Shown: piece by piece, positions 63,310 to 64,000 of the stretch
Numbering within the stretch: the first letter of the stretch is position 1
Layout of the letters: each line of letters starts with the position of its first letter
NCBI GenBank assembly: GCA_022818135.1
Contig: JAFMSR010000010.1
Coordinates: 9,880,188-9,944,187 of the forward strand
DNA from: Saxidomus purpurata
Lineage: Eukaryota > Mollusca > Bivalvia > Venerida > Veneridae
Direction: 5' to 3'
Length of the DNA stretch: 64,000 nucleotides
The notes under the pieces: generated by a model
Databases searched by the model: none
What the model was told of the DNA's origin: nothing
Seen by the model: only the letters and a program-made list of their open reading frames with translations
Made by a program: the position numbers and the translations under genes

Positions 63310-63629
63310 CTGAAAAATACAATTTCACCTTCTTAAATGTGAGTAAATTACAAATAAAATCCTTTGATTTGGTAAGAGTTCAGTGGTTTCCACTGTATCT
63401 GTATGAGTGAGGTAACTCTACACTGACATGGCAAAATTTCTAAATCTGACTTATCCATCTTTCACTTTTGATATTACTATAGGTAATAGCTTACTGAAAA
63501 TACTAAATGGATTGGACAGTGTAGATCATTTGCACTGGTCATTCTAAGGCTGAACCATCTGTTGCCTTATCACCTCACTTGAATTGGATAACAAAATTTC
63601 ACAAACTGCGCCGTTGTATAACAATGATG
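63310..63629 (-). other. Intron upstream of the first exon seen
   Basis: Holds a decayed dispersed repeat (63410-63570, related to 50810-51000 and 59150-59330). No exon seen. Confidence 0.35.
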
Positions 63630-63785
63630 TTCCGTATTATGTCTCATATCTGTGACCGTCGGTCCGGCGACCGTCTGTGTCGTGAGTGGGGAACTGCTTG
63701 CTCAGAGTGGCGTGGCGCGGCCACCGTAACCGACGTAGTAATGGGGGTCACGAGATCACAGGGGCCTAAGCCCCAATATAACGTT
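63630..63785. other. GC-rich, CpG-containing island of unknown nature
   Basis: About 155 bp of sharply higher GC (GTCGGTCCGGCGACCGTC; GGCGTGGCGCGGCCACC) in an AT-rich intron. Both strands hold open frames: plus CDRRSGDRLCREWGTACSEW, minus PCDLVTPITTSVTVAAPRHS. There are short palindromes (GGCGCGGCC; GGGGCCTAAGCCCC). It is probably a fragment of a repetitive element; no splice sites fit an exon in the STAC frame. Confidence 0.5.
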
Positions 63786-64000
63786 TAGACAAATAATGAA
63801 CTGCATAGTAAAGTTCTAATAGTTTCTTCTTTTATTTTGTAGGACACATCAATTATTGTTCCAAGTTATTTCTATATTTACTATATTCCAATGCAGTAAG
63901 ATTAACATATTTAAGACAAGCACCAAAGTAACTTAGTTTAAAGTATATTTAAAAGTAGGTGTTGCTTATTCAAAATCCCAATGAAGACTGATGTTCAGTT

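Overview
This window reads as nuclear DNA of a bivalve mollusc. It is AT-rich and made mostly of introns. It is full of minisatellites and degraded dispersed repeats, including a tRNA-SINE tail of a type common in bivalves. One end carries the membrane-anchored tail of a Thr-rich, mucin-like protein of a pattern I associate with molluscs. No bacterial, viral or organellar gene is visible. The species cannot be named from the sequence; a venerid-like clam is a weak guess.

Layout. Positions 346-1453 (+) hold the last exons of a Thr-rich stalk plus transmembrane protein. A simple-repeat-rich spacer and dispersed repeats follow, to about 13.5 kb. From about 13.5 kb to beyond the right edge runs one large minus-strand gene. 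I identify it as a STAC-family adaptor (SH3 and cysteine-rich domain protein), from a complete SH3 domain, the downstream STAC C-terminal module and a PVY motif. Nine core exons join with matching phases into 1053 nt (350 codons plus stop): 63178-63309, 50671-50743, 48065-48250, 27491-27640, 20052-20188 (or its duplicate 23314-23450), 19427-19509, 17597-17648, 16425-16562 and 15011-15112. The 5' end, with the expected C1 (cysteine-rich) domain, lies beyond the right edge.

The gene looks built for alternative products. A giant 1935-nt exon (56795-58729) is in frame with both neighbours (phase 0/0). Three successive phase-1 exons (46207, 45088 and 43433 downward) each end in their own stop and would give isoforms without SH3. 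A short ATG exon (22054-22081, duplicated at 25280-25307) splices in frame to the SH3 half and could start a short isoform. A recent tandem duplication of about 3.25 kb (19481-22748 and 22749-25980) doubled that start exon and the exon before the SH3. It also cut the first SH3 exon, so the second copy reads into a stop after ten codons.

Mobile and repeat content includes a 1163-bp hAT-like element with an exact 8-bp target duplication (51845-53007). A foldback at about 60.8-61.1 kb carries two opposed hammerhead-ribozyme motifs. Minisatellites with 18-, 19-, 29-, 32-, 33-, 45- and about 145-bp units lie mostly in introns.
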